This document shows positions 1 through 8,583 of a DNA stretch of 64,000 nucleotides, one piece after another. Origin of the DNA: an uncultured Flavobacteriales bacterium (GTDB lineage: Bacteria > Bacteroidota > Bacteroidia > CAIKAF01). The stretch is from positions 1-64,000 of the forward strand of contig CAIKAF010000013.1 of NCBI GenBank assembly GCA_903825395.1. Direction: 5' to 3'. The position numbers were made by a program, and so were the translations under genes. The first letter of the stretch is position 1; the number at the start of each line of letters is the position of its first letter. The notes beneath the pieces are model-generated. The model was given only the letters and a program-made list of their open reading frames with translations. It was not told the origin of the DNA and made no database searches.

Positions 1-1214
1 AGGGCAACGCTACAGCCTTTACTCAAAACTCGGCCATTGGTCAGGGAGGATTGATTACCGGCTACAACTGGGATTATGGAGATGGCAATACAGGTACTGG
101 ATTTTCCTCGAACCATGTATATGCAGCTCCCGGCACCTACACTGCACAGTTGATTGTTCTTAGCTCTGCAGGTTGCTCTGATACCCTAACTCAAACTGTA
201 GTGGTGAATGCCAATCCAGTGCTTGACTCGGTATTGGTAACCAATGCATGTTTCCCCAATCCGACGAACTATCAGGCCTTCGTGTCTGGAGTAACGGTGG
301 GTAGCTATCAGTGGAACTTTGGCAACAATTCTCTTGGAAACGGAGCCAACGTAACCCATACCTATGGCGCTGCAGGTACTTATTATTACCAATTGGTAGT
401 AAACTCTACCCTAGGCTGTTCTACAGTACAAAACGGAACTGTTGTAGTTGAAAATCAACCCAATGCCATGTTCCTAACCAGCAATGGTTGTACGAATACT
501 CCAATGACCTTGGTGAATACCTCAACCGGAAACATCACGGGTTGGAACTGGAACTTTACGACAGGAACTGCAAATACGCAAAATCCTTCGTATTCCTTTA
601 CTCAGCCTGGAACCTATCCTGTAAGCCTTACTGTAACTACAGCTGGCGGTTGTACAGATAGCCATTCCTCATTGGTAACCATCAATGCTACACCTGATGC
701 CACCTTTACTGCGGCAAATCAAGGCATTAACCTGGTACAATTTGCTCCAGCCAATCCAATAAATCCTGCTAGCTATCTATGGGACTTTGGAGATGGAACT
801 ACTGACAATACCATTAGCCCATTGAAGCAGTATAACCTAACAGGAGTGTATCAAGTGTGCTTGACCATTTTATCAAATGGTTGCGAGAGCACCACATGTC
901 AAAACTTTGAAGTTCGTGACATTACATCATTTGAAGGTCCTGAAGGCACTAAGCATTCTGTAACTGCTTATCCGAATCCGTTCAGTGATGAGTTGACTCT
1001 TCAATTGGAATTAAATGCCGCTTCACAGGTTCAAGTGGCCATGTTTGATTTGAGTGGCAAGAAATTGCTGAGCAGCGACAAAGGCCTATTGACATCAGGT
1101 AAACACAGTTTTGATATGACCGCTGAAACCATGAATTTGGCTCAAGGTGTATACTTAATGACGGTTTACGTGGACGGAATGGCCTTTACTTCTCGTTTGG
1201 TTCGTACCAAATAA
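1..1214 (+). CDS. PKD-repeat secreted protein with T9SS sorting domain (5' truncated by window)
   Basis: The reading frame is open from the first bases, so the gene begins upstream; the M at 51 in the ORF track is an internal TTG. About four PKD-type beta-sandwich repeats are visible, with hallmark WDYGDG, WNFGNN and WDFGDGT turns and HVYAAPGTY or QYNLTGVY strands. The last ~95 residues form a type A T9SS C-terminal domain (AYPNPFSDELTL, then MFDLSGKKLL, then a final strand ending SRLVRTK). The product is therefore probably exported across the outer membrane and attached to the cell surface or released, acting as an adhesin or part of a larger surface protein. The catalytic or binding part, if any, is outside the window. 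A strong intrinsic terminator follows. Confidence 0.9.
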   Translation, partial: GNATAFTQNSAIGQGGLITGYNWDYGDGNTGTGFSSNHVYAAPGTYTAQLIVLSSAGCSDTLTQTVVVNANPVLDSVLVTNACFPNPTNYQAFVSGVTVGSYQWNFGNNSLGNGANVTHTYGAAGTYYYQLVVNSTLGCSTVQNGTVVVENQPNAMFLTSNGCTNTPMTLVNTSTGNITGWNWNFTTGTANTQNPSYSFTQPGTYPVSLTVTTAGGCTDSHSSLVTINATPDATFTAANQGINLVQFAPANPINPASYLWDFGDGTTDNTISPLKQYNLTGVYQVCLTILSNGCESTTCQNFEVRDITSFEGPEGTKHSVTAYPNPFSDELTLQLELNAASQVQVAMFDLSGKKLLSSDKGLLTSGKHSFDMTAETMNLAQGVYLMTVYVDGMAFTSRLVRTK

Positions 1215-1251
1215 TAGAAGGGGCTAATACCCAAATCAATTGCAATTCAAA

Positions 1252-1280
1252 GGGGGTCGATGTTTCGACCCCCTTTTTTT
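1252..1280 (+). terminator. Rho-independent terminator
   Basis: Nine-base perfect stem gggggtcga / tcgaccccc with a TGTT loop followed by seven Ts, 38 nt after the stop of the T9SS protein gene. It is the clearest intrinsic terminator in the window. Confidence 0.9.
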
Positions 1281-1330
1281 GTGCATACATGATTTACAGC
1301 TCTTAGCAATGCAATCTGGCTTTTTAGTTG

Positions 1331-1488
1331 AATTGGCCCTGCGGCAGGGATGGAATAGGGTAGCCCGCAATGGATTGGCCCCGGCAAATGCTGGGTGAAG
1401 GGGGCGACCTTGGGAGCCACCCTGAGCCCTTCATTTTGCGGGGCCAAGACAGCGGACTACCCATGACAGCCCGTTTGCCGCCCCAATT
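1331..1488 (-). repeat. Structured intergenic repeat, copy 1 of 7
   Basis: GC-rich element read on the minus strand. It has the basal helix GCGGC/GCCGC, a second helix GGGTAGTCCGC/GCGGGCTACCC (one G-T wobble), self-complementary arms (TTGGCCCC/GGGGCCAA, GCAAAATG/CATTTGC, AAGGG/CCCTT) and the conserved centre GGCTCCCAAGGTCGCC. Outer AATTGG/CCAATT extends the helix. It lies between a terminator and a Crp/Fnr gene, antisense to both. The ORFs called here (1247..1447, 1324..1536) are products of the repeat, not genes. Confidence 0.85.
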
Positions 1489-1573
1489 TAAAATCGCATG
1501 ATCCTGATAATGTGTGCCAAGGATAAAAACTGACATTTGAATTGAAAATGATGAAAAAAAGGCGATGAAATCT

Positions 1574-1581
1574 TATTTTTG
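1574..1581 (+). promoter_or_regulatory. -7 promoter box of the Crp/Fnr gene
   Basis: TATTTTTG matches the Bacteroidota -7 consensus TAnnTTTG. It ends 2 nt before ATG 1584, so transcription would begin at or after that codon, which favours ATG 1599 as the translated start. No convincing -33 TTG was seen. Confidence 0.55.
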
Positions 1582-1598
1582 TGATGCAAGAATGTGTT

Positions 1599-2309
1599 AT
1601 GAAAAAAGTGCCGCAACTTCATCGTTGTGCTGAGTGCTCCACGCGGTACAAGTCCATTTTTAATCAAATTCCACTGGATGAAGTGGAGCAGGTGGATGTT
1701 GGGAAAGTCTGTTATTCATTTAAGCGGGGCGAGGTATTGTTTTATGAAGGACAAATGCCTCAGGGAGTGTACTGCATTGAAAAGGGCAAAGTGAAAATTT
1801 TTAATACCGGTTCTGAGGGGCGAGACCAAATAGTACGTCTTTCGGGCAATGGCGATGTGGTTGGCTACAGGGCATTGCTGGGAGGAGACCGGTATGAAAG
1901 TACAGCAAGTTGTTTGGAGGAAACGGAAGTTTGTTTTATACCCAAGAAGCAGCTCCTGAATATGGTAACGGGGCAGTCGTGTTTGGCCATGCGGTTTATG
2001 CAACATGCCTGCCAGGAATTGGGGCAAGCAAGCAAGATTATCACCAATTTGGCTCAAAAAACAGTGCGAGAACGGATGGCTGAAGTTATTTTGGTGGTTC
2101 AGGAAACATTTGGAGACAATGAAGAGGGGCAAATAGATGTTCGGCTTTCACGTGAGGAATGGGCCAGCTTGGTGGGGACAGCTACCGAATCCTGCATTCG
2201 CGTTTTATCTGATTTCCAACAGGAAGGATTAATTCTACTGCAGGGGAAATTCATTAAAATTCAAGACCGGAAGGGATTGCTGAAACTAGGAAAAGTGACT
2301 GAAAGCTAA
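1599..2309 (+). CDS. Crp/Fnr family transcriptional regulator
   Basis: A 236-residue protein with an N-terminal cyclic-nucleotide-binding-like beta-roll (FKRGEVLFYEGQMPQGVYCIEKG, roughly residues 45-130) and a C-terminal winged helix (LSREEWASLVGTATESCIRVLSDFQQEGLI, ~175-215). The LSREE..SLVGTATES segment is the recognition-helix pattern of Crp/Fnr proteins. An N-terminal pair of cysteines (HRCAECS) recalls Fnr redox sensors, but the spacing does not give a full 4Fe-4S ligand set by eye, so oxygen sensing is only a possibility. The start at 1599 is preferred over GTG 1581 or ATG 1584 because of the promoter position. It probably controls genes for respiration or stress; no target is evident. 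Confidence 0.88.
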   Translation: MKKVPQLHRCAECSTRYKSIFNQIPLDEVEQVDVGKVCYSFKRGEVLFYEGQMPQGVYCIEKGKVKIFNTGSEGRDQIVRLSGNGDVVGYRALLGGDRYESTASCLEETEVCFIPKKQLLNMVTGQSCLAMRFMQHACQELGQASKIITNLAQKTVRERMAEVILVVQETFGDNEEGQIDVRLSREEWASLVGTATESCIRVLSDFQQEGLILLQGKFIKIQDRKGLLKLGKVTES

Positions 2310-2408
2310 ATTTCACCTTTTAAATTTTAACCCTGCTGCTGAATCTCGGAATTTCATGCCTCAGCATAAAGCATGATGAATATCATAGAAGGCCCAACAG
2401 AGGAAGCA

Positions 2409-2416
2409 TACCTTTG
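2409..2416 (+). promoter_or_regulatory. -7 promoter box, predicted leaderless start
   Basis: TACCTTTG followed by AGGC and then ATG 2421. The 4-nt gap places the expected transcription start at about the A of the start codon. Confidence 0.6.
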
Positions 2417-2420
2417 AGGC

Positions 2421-3056
2421 ATGCCTTCAGTGACTCCGGTTGTGAATTCTTTGCCCATTTATGAATCGGCACTCGTACCGGCGCTCACGGATGCAGATCG
2501 GGAACATTGCTGGATTAATCGTTGTTTACATCTTGACGGATTTATAGCACCTACTTGGCTGATGCGTCCCAGCGTGGTGGTTCGGGGAAGGTTTGAATTG
2601 TGGAACCAAACGGGCGGTATGTGGTGGCTTGGTCCGGGCGATGCCCTAGGCTTTCCACATTGGCCATTTGTTCCGCCTCAATGGCAAGGAAAGGCTCATC
2701 AATCCTTGGTTATTGACGTACTTCCGGGGAATGCGTATGAACGCATTGTACGTACTTCACCTGCATTAACCTTGCATTGGTTTGAATTGATAGCGCGTCA
2801 AATTTCAAGGATGGAAAATTTGGCGAAACTCAAGTCAGGGGTGATAAATCCACAGCAATTGCTCACTATTTTTCAAGCGATGGAGCAGCAGTATGGAAAA
2901 GACCAACACGGTTTTTTGGATCTTAAGGCAAACATTACAGATTGGTCGGTTTATTTGGGTTTGAGCTTGAGTACCTTGCGAAGAAATTTAGACCGATTAG
3001 AAAGCCAAGGGCTCTTGCGTAGGGAGCGGAATAGGATTCAACTTACGAATGAATAA
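2421..3056 (+). CDS. Crp-like regulator with diverged sensor domain
   Basis: A 211-residue protein. The first ~120 residues look like a diverged cupin/cNMP-type sensor domain (VVVRGRFELWNQTGGMWWLGPGD), rich in Trp and Pro and lacking the phosphate-binding cassette of true cAMP receptors. A helical linker follows, then a C-terminal winged helix (DWSVYLGLSLSTLRRNLDRLESQGLL, ~175-205), where the STLRRNL helix would contact DNA. It follows the other Crp/Fnr gene in tandem but has its own promoter. The ligand is unknown. It could also be called simply a helix-turn-helix protein. Confidence 0.7.
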   Translation: MPSVTPVVNSLPIYESALVPALTDADREHCWINRCLHLDGFIAPTWLMRPSVVVRGRFELWNQTGGMWWLGPGDALGFPHWPFVPPQWQGKAHQSLVIDVLPGNAYERIVRTSPALTLHWFELIARQISRMENLAKLKSGVINPQQLLTIFQAMEQQYGKDQHGFLDLKANITDWSVYLGLSLSTLRRNLDRLESQGLLRRERNRIQLTNE

Positions 3057-3306
3057 ATTAAGAAGCTAGGAAAAATCACTTTTTCAGAACGTGTGGTTTT
3101 CATCAAACGGCTTTTTTCTGGTTTAATAATGGAGCAGGTATCCAAAAGCTACATATTTTCTCTGCCTTTAGATGGTGGTTTCAAGGCTACGCTCATCTCT
3201 GTAAAAAGTGGGTAGTATAATCGACCGAAACAATGCCTGTATGGGGGCTTAAATACTGTCAATCGGTGGAATTCACTACCTTCGTGCTAAGTTTGAATAA
3301 AAGCGC

Positions 3307-4668
3307 ATGTGGTGTAAAACTATTTTAGAAACCATTGGAAATACACCAATGGTGCAGCTGAATCGAGTGGTGGCAGAACTGCCAGCCACTGTACTGGCAA
3401 AGGTGGAAACCTTTAATCCGGGAAACAGCATTAAGGACAGGATGGCTCTGAAAATGATAGAAGATGCGGAGGCCTCAGGGAAATTAAAACCTGGGGGAAC
3501 CATCATTGAAGGAACCAGTGGAAATACCGGAATGGGATTGGCCATTGCTGCAATCATTAAAGGGTATAAGTGCATTTTCACCACAACCGATAAGCAATCG
3601 CAAGAAAAAATTGATGCCTTGCGCGCCTTGGGCGCAGAGGTTATTGTTTGCCCAACAAATGTTGAGCCAGAGGACCCTCGCTCGTATTATTCGGTTTCTA
3701 GTCGGTTGGAAGCAGAGGTTCCTAACTCGTGGAAACCCAATCAATACGATAATTTAAGCAATTCTCAAGCCCATTACGAAAGTACAGGCCCTGAAATTTG
3801 GCAGCAAACCGAAGGAAAAATTACGCATCTTGTAGTTGGAGTAGGTACAGGTGGAACCATTTCGGGAACGGCTAGGTATCTGAAAGAAAAAAATCCAAAC
3901 ATTCAGGTTTGGGGCATCGATACCTATGGCTCTGTTTTTAAAAAGTACCATGAAACCGGAGAATTTGATAAGAAGGAAATATATCCGTATATCACCGAAG
4001 GTATTGGAGAGGATTTTTTGCCTCAAAATGTAGATTTCACCCTGATTGATCGCTTCGAGAAAGTAACCGATAAAGATGCGGCAATTTATACCCGCGAAAT
4101 TGCACGAAACGAAGGGATTTTTGCCGGAAATTCAGCCGGTGCAGCCATTGCCGGACTCATGCAATTGAAGCATCTTCTTAAACCTGAAGATGTGGTGGTG
4201 GTTATTTTTCATGACCATGGAATTCGGTATTTGGGAAAAATGTTCAACGACAATTGGATGCGGGATCGTGGATTTCTAGATCGAAAACGACTTCAGGTGC
4301 GCGATTTATTGGTGTCAGGAGTATTGGCAAAGGCCATTGCTGTCCCCTTACAACAGACAGCCTCGGATGTGGTTCAATTGATGCAAAATGAGGGAATTTC
4401 ACAGGTTCCGGTGGTAGATGGACAGCGCATCGTGGGATCACTAACGGACAGTCATTTGTTTGGATTGCTGGTTCGGAGTCCTCAGGAAAAGGATTCTCCT
4501 GTTTCTCAAATAATGGAAAAGCCCTTTCCCATTATTTCTGCCGATTGTGAAGTAGCCGAAGTAGGGAAGGAATTTTCTAAAGATAGTCATGCCGTGTTGG
4601 TCAAAGATGGAATGGGTGAGTTTTATATTATGACTCGGACCGATGTTTTAACTCAATTGATTGGATAA
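3307..4668 (+). CDS. Cystathionine beta-synthase (PLP enzyme with CBS domains)
   Basis: Condenses homocysteine and serine to cystathionine, the first step of transsulfuration; O-acetylserine-dependent cysteine synthesis is the alternative within the family. Residues 1-315 are a fold-type II PLP domain with the Schiff-base lysine in NSIKDR, the substrate loop EGTSGNTG and the phosphate cup GVGTGGTISG. Residues ~330-453 are a pair of CBS domains (VRDLLV..., ISQVPVVDGQRIVG), giving the full CBS architecture of about 450 residues. A TACCTTCG box lies 24 nt upstream of the ATG. The next gene begins just inside its end. A partner enzyme is encoded at 48492. Confidence 0.9.
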   Translation: MWCKTILETIGNTPMVQLNRVVAELPATVLAKVETFNPGNSIKDRMALKMIEDAEASGKLKPGGTIIEGTSGNTGMGLAIAAIIKGYKCIFTTTDKQSQEKIDALRALGAEVIVCPTNVEPEDPRSYYSVSSRLEAEVPNSWKPNQYDNLSNSQAHYESTGPEIWQQTEGKITHLVVGVGTGGTISGTARYLKEKNPNIQVWGIDTYGSVFKKYHETGEFDKKEIYPYITEGIGEDFLPQNVDFTLIDRFEKVTDKDAAIYTREIARNEGIFAGNSAGAAIAGLMQLKHLLKPEDVVVVIFHDHGIRYLGKMFNDNWMRDRGFLDRKRLQVRDLLVSGVLAKAIAVPLQQTASDVVQLMQNEGISQVPVVDGQRIVGSLTDSHLFGLLVRSPQEKDSPVSQIMEKPFPIISADCEVAEVGKEFSKDSHAVLVKDGMGEFYIMTRTDVLTQLIG

Positions 4669-4672
4669 ACCC

Positions 4673-5458
4673 ATGCGGGTAATTGATCAACTGGGGTTCA
4701 CGGTCGAGGTGCCAGATTTGCCGCGGCGCATCATTTCGTTGGTACCCTCCATAACCGAATTGTTGGCAGAATTAGCCTTAGACAGGGAAGTTCTTGGAAT
4801 TACCAAGTTTTGCGAACACCCTAAACACTGGTTTGAAACCAAGGTGCGGGTGGGAGGTACAAAAAATCCAGACCTCAAAGCCATTGAATTGCTAAACCCA
4901 GATTTAATCATTGGGAATAAGGAGGAAAACACCCAAGAAATGCTGCTGAAACTGAAGACACGTTTTTCGGTTTGGATTAGTGATGTGGAACGCTTAGATC
5001 AGGCCCTTGAAATGATTCAAGACTTGGGCAACCTGACGCGTAGGTCTATGATGGCCAATGAATTGATTCAACGCATTCAGGCTGAATTTCGAGGATTAAA
5101 GCCGCTTCATCCACCCCGTAGGTGTTTGTATTTTATTTGGCGCAACCCCTACATGGTTGCTGGTCAAACTACCTTTATTAACGACATGTTGGAACGCTGT
5201 GGATACATTAATGTAGCTGCGGACTTGCCCGGTAGATATCCGGAATTAACCGAGGAGAGCATCAAGGAATTTGCTCCAGAAGTGGTTTTATTGTCATCTG
5301 AGCCTTTTCCTTTTAAGGAATCTCATGCTCATGAACTGGCTCCCTTTCTTCCATCAAATTGCGAAGTTAAATTGGTGGATGGCACCTATTTTAGTTGGTA
5401 TGGCAGTAGGCTTCTTGAGGCTCCGGCCTATTTTTCAAAGGTGTGTGGAACCATTTAG
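4673..5458 (+). CDS. BtuF-like helical-backbone metal/cobalamin binding protein without signal peptide
   Basis: A 261-residue protein of the periplasmic-binding-protein class III fold (RIISLVPSITELLAELAL at the N-terminus, then a Rossmann lobe with NPDLIIGNKEEN, a long connecting helix, and APEVVLLSSEPFPF in the second lobe). The family normally delivers cobalamin or iron-siderophore to an ABC transporter. No signal peptide or lipobox is present from ATG 4673, which is the first ATG in frame (the ORF-track start is TTG 4661), and the conserved domain starts right at the N-terminus, so the protein is predicted to be cytoplasmic. No ABC permease or ATPase gene is nearby. It is probably cotranscribed with the CBS gene, with a 4-nt gap after its stop. 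Confidence 0.8.
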   Translation: MRVIDQLGFTVEVPDLPRRIISLVPSITELLAELALDREVLGITKFCEHPKHWFETKVRVGGTKNPDLKAIELLNPDLIIGNKEENTQEMLLKLKTRFSVWISDVERLDQALEMIQDLGNLTRRSMMANELIQRIQAEFRGLKPLHPPRRCLYFIWRNPYMVAGQTTFINDMLERCGYINVAADLPGRYPELTEESIKEFAPEVVLLSSEPFPFKESHAHELAPFLPSNCEVKLVDGTYFSWYGSRLLEAPAYFSKVCGTI

Positions 5459-5514
5459 GCTACTGCATTCTTTTTTCAGGTTCTTTCTTCTCTTGAATTC
5501 CAAGGTGATTCTGT

Positions 5515-5522
5515 TACTTTTA
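5515..5522 (+). promoter_or_regulatory. -7 promoter box of aroQ, predicted leaderless
   Basis: TACTTTTA, then TGGT, then ATG 5527. Same 4-nt geometry as several other genes in the window. Confidence 0.5.
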
Positions 5523-5526
5523 TGGT

Positions 5527-5988
5527 ATGGAAATCTGGGTGATTAATGGTCCGAATTTAAATCTGCTGGGCAGTCGAGAACCCGAAAAGTATGGAATTGG
5601 AACCTTGGCTGATTTGGAATCCGATTTGGTTTCTGCTTTTCCTCAGGTGACTTTTCGCTTTTTTCAGTCCAATCATGAAGGAGATTTAATCGATTGGGTT
5701 CAGAAATCTGCATCGGTTTCGGCTCTAATAATAAATCCCGGTGGGTTTGCCCACACTTCGGTGGCCTTGTCGGATGCTTTAGCCGCCAATCCTACCTATA
5801 AAATCGAGGTCCATATTACCCATATTTTTTCAAGGGAGGAATATCGACGGCAGAGCCTAACGGCCATAGGGGTAAACGCCAGCATTGCCGGTGCCGGTAC
5901 TCAGGGCTATCATTTGGCTGTTCGGTTGGCCTTGCAAACCAAGGCAATTTGGCCATCGGTAAATGGCCCCATATCCATTGATTCTTAG
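5527..5988 (+). CDS. aroQ: Type II 3-dehydroquinate dehydratase
   Basis: Converts 3-dehydroquinate to 3-dehydroshikimate in the shikimate pathway; cytoplasmic dodecamer in known members. The family motifs are all present: NGPNLNLLGSREP with the catalytic tyrosine region just after it (KYGIGTL), the QSNHEGDLIDWV helix, NPGGFAHTSVAL, and the EVHITHIFSREEYRRQS loop that carries the catalytic histidine and an arginine. The length of 153 residues is usual. The shikimate kinase gene is about 16 kb away at 21523. Its end overlaps by 4 bp with the convergent glycosyltransferase gene. Confidence 0.95.
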   Translation: MEIWVINGPNLNLLGSREPEKYGIGTLADLESDLVSAFPQVTFRFFQSNHEGDLIDWVQKSASVSALIINPGGFAHTSVALSDALAANPTYKIEVHITHIFSREEYRRQSLTAIGVNASIAGAGTQGYHLAVRLALQTKAIWPSVNGPISIDS

Positions 5989-7022
5989 TCGATTTTTTTT
6001 GTGGGATGCAATTGTGCAAAGGTTTTTTGTCCCATAAGAAAATAGCGTTGAACCAATAAAAACGGAGACAAAAAATCGGCTTTTTTCTGTGCTATGTTTT
6101 TCCTTTTTTTAAGGGTTGTGGACAATCTGAAGTAAAAGGCCCAGTGCCCTTCTACCACGGCCAATATGTGGCGAAAGCCTCCTTTTTCTTTTAAAAACCG
6201 AAGGCTGCCAATGCCATCCAACACCAAACGAAAGGGGATAATCCATGCCAGGCGTGAAGCCGGCATGTTTTTCGCCAACATCAGCAAATTGTTTCGGACG
6301 TTTAAATATGTTTTTTTAGGCGAACCTTGCGAAAGCGTGCCGCCTCCTACATGGTAAACCACCGATTCGGGAATGGCCGCAATCTGATAATTGGAACTTA
6401 ATAACCTCCAACACAAATCAATTTCTTCCATATGGGCAAAGAAATCGCCGTCCAATCCCCCCACTTGGATGTATGCCTTTCGGCGAATCAATAGACAGCA
6501 TCCGCTGGCCCAATGAATATCCATTCGGCTGTCGTATTGCCCTTCGTCTTTTTCGGTGGTGTAAAATACGCGCCCACGGCAGTATGGAAATCCTACCGCA
6601 TCGATAAATCCTCCGCTGGCTCCGGCATATTCAAAATGGCTGGGCTCCAATTGGGCCTTAATTTTGGGTTGGCAGGCGGCATAATCGGGATTGGATTCCA
6701 TGAATTCCAGCAAGGGCTCAAGCCATGGACTTTTTATTTCAACATCAGAATTGAGTAGGACGATGTACTCGGCCTGAATGTGTGCAATGGCTCGATTGTA
6801 CCCCTCTGCAAACCCATAGTTTTGGCCTAAATCCAACCAATGCACTTCAGGAAATGCGTTTACCTGTTCTTTTGAGCTGTCGGTAGAACCGTTGTCGGCC
6901 ACCCAGACGCTGGCCCAGTCGCGGCTATGCTCAACCACTACTGCCAAAAAGGCCTGAAGCCAATGTGCACCATTGTAGTTAAGTATAACTACCGCAGTTT
7001 TTGAAGGGCCGGGATTTGTCAT
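5985..7022 (-). CDS. Family 2 glycosyltransferase
   Basis: A 345-residue GT2 enzyme with GT-A fold: N-terminal VVILNYNGAHWLQAFL, nucleotide-binding VADNGSTDSS, the DXD-like LLNSDVEI, and an acceptor-side motif EEIDLCWRL. These resemble rhamnosyl or related transferases acting on cell-surface polysaccharide. A hydrophobic stretch near residue 260 (RLAWIIPFRLVLDGI) may associate with the membrane. The start at 7022 gives an ATGA overlap with the upstream GWxTD gene, so the two are translationally coupled; the ORF-track start at 7052 would overlap much more. The sugar donor cannot be told from sequence. Confidence 0.88.
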   Translation of the reverse strand: MTNPGPSKTAVVILNYNGAHWLQAFLAVVVEHSRDWASVWVADNGSTDSSKEQVNAFPEVHWLDLGQNYGFAEGYNRAIAHIQAEYIVLLNSDVEIKSPWLEPLLEFMESNPDYAACQPKIKAQLEPSHFEYAGASGGFIDAVGFPYCRGRVFYTTEKDEGQYDSRMDIHWASGCCLLIRRKAYIQVGGLDGDFFAHMEEIDLCWRLLSSNYQIAAIPESVVYHVGGGTLSQGSPKKTYLNVRNNLLMLAKNMPASRLAWIIPFRLVLDGIGSLRFLKEKGGFRHILAVVEGHWAFYFRLSTTLKKRKNIAQKKADFLSPFLLVQRYFLMGQKTFAQLHPTKKID

Positions 7023-8530
7023 CGAGGCGAATTGAATAGGTCGTTGCTCCAATTCCCAAAATGCCGAATGGCCTGGTTTTGATCAATGTTAAAGGAGTTG
7101 TTCCGTTGGTAAATGAAGGCCTGCCATTGCCGGTTGTTTATTTCGCCCCTGCAATCGGAATGAATCAGGCTGAAGTCGTTGTTCAGGCTGTTGGGATTAT
7201 AAAAAACAAACCGAACATTCGATTGAGCCTTGATTTGATAGTACTGCCAGATCTCATACGGATAAGCCGATGGTTCATTGTATTGTTTATTTCTGGAATT
7301 GGGCGGTCCATATTTTAACCAAATTCGTCCCCGGTCTGTTTCGTAGCCACGCATAGCAGCTGTTCCAAATTCTTTGTCAATGGCTTTTAATAATGCTACG
7401 TATTTGCTCCATTCCTCAGCCGGATGCTTGGGGTGTTTACGGAACCAAAAACTCCAAATGAATTGCTTAATCAAAACAATGTCGTTGCTGGCCGCCGCGT
7501 TTTTGGCAAATTGAATTTCTTCACCGGAAGACAATGGCTTCAAAAATCCCAACATGGTTTTAAGGGTGTCGATGTCTTGAATGGGTTCTATAAAACTGCC
7601 GCTGTAATCGATTTGACTTACACTCAGCAAATCAATGGGTTGCTCAGGATTGTCTCTAAAAAAATACCCCTTGGATGAACTGTATATTTTTCCTGTGTTG
7701 TCCATCAGTTGTGTGGTTAGCCAATAGTGGCCGGAAGGCAATTCTTTTAAGTTTAAACTTTGTATGCCAGGCGATACCCATTTTTTGTTCTCGACTTTTT
7801 TACGAACGGCAAATCCGGGGACTATACTTGAATCATTGGCATTTTCAACCCAATAGGTGTGGTAAAACACCAAGTTACTGTCCATGTTATCCAATGGAAA
7901 ATAGAGTTCTTGGTACACTTTCAGTTCCGGGCTGCCATTCTCAATTAGTGCATTCCCGAGCATGGGCATGATTTCATATTTCCCTCTGGCCAGCATGGTA
8001 TTTTGAATGGAATTGCTGATTCGAGATATAAAAAATGGTTTTGCACTTCGGGGTTGGTTTAATGGCTTTACCTCGATGGTGTCTAAAAATCGAAGGGTAT
8101 CAGGACGGTCTTCTCCCAAATCCAGAATCAAATATTCCAAAACCAATTTGCCGGTATCGGCTTCTAGGCGTTCAATGTAAAAAATATCTTGTATTTCAGC
8201 TTCAGCCCCTTTTTTCTGTACTTCTTCGCTGATTTCCTGACCTAAATTAAATTTACTGAAATTAACAATGGCCGAGGATCCGTGCATTAAAATGGCACAT
8301 TGCAACCGAGCTTCCCATGTATCTCCTTCTTTGAGTTTAAATTTCATGGAATTTCCATGCACTAAAATCCATGATTCAATGTAGGGTTTGCCTTGGTTTG
8401 AATACAATACCTGATGTTGTATGGATACATTCAATCCGGCTTCAGCCTGAAATGGGACCAATAACAGGCCAATTAGGAACATCAACTGCCTTAGATATGG
8501 GAATGTAGAAGGTGTTCTGCGCGCGTCCAT
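7019..8530 (-). CDS. GWxTD domain-containing secreted protein
   Basis: A 503-residue protein with a signal peptide (LRQLMFLIGLLLVPFQAEA) and a C-terminal GWxTD domain: around residues 410-460 there is GYETDRGRIWLKYGPP followed by YPYEIWQYY, the family's signature. GWxTD proteins are widespread in Bacteroidota and their role is not settled. The middle region (residues ~110-330) looks like beta-rich Ig-type modules. The gene has its own promoter box just before the ATG and is translationally coupled to the downstream glycosyltransferase, hinting at a role in the cell envelope. Confidence 0.8.
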   Translation of the reverse strand: MDARRTPSTFPYLRQLMFLIGLLLVPFQAEAGLNVSIQHQVLYSNQGKPYIESWILVHGNSMKFKLKEGDTWEARLQCAILMHGSSAIVNFSKFNLGQEISEEVQKKGAEAEIQDIFYIERLEADTGKLVLEYLILDLGEDRPDTLRFLDTIEVKPLNQPRSAKPFFISRISNSIQNTMLARGKYEIMPMLGNALIENGSPELKVYQELYFPLDNMDSNLVFYHTYWVENANDSSIVPGFAVRKKVENKKWVSPGIQSLNLKELPSGHYWLTTQLMDNTGKIYSSSKGYFFRDNPEQPIDLLSVSQIDYSGSFIEPIQDIDTLKTMLGFLKPLSSGEEIQFAKNAAASNDIVLIKQFIWSFWFRKHPKHPAEEWSKYVALLKAIDKEFGTAAMRGYETDRGRIWLKYGPPNSRNKQYNEPSAYPYEIWQYYQIKAQSNVRFVFYNPNSLNNDFSLIHSDCRGEINNRQWQAFIYQRNNSFNIDQNQAIRHFGNWSNDLFNSPR

Positions 8531-8534
8531 GCCT

Positions 8535-8542
8535 TAAAGGTA
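8535..8542 (-). promoter_or_regulatory. -7 promoter box of the GWxTD gene, predicted leaderless
   Basis: On the minus strand, TACCTTTA then AGGC then ATG (8530). Nearly the same 15-mer as at 2409 and identical to the one at 48480. Confidence 0.6.
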
Positions 8543-8583
8543 CGAGTATGGATTCAATTTTTGCTCAGAAGGCCCCGATCTAC

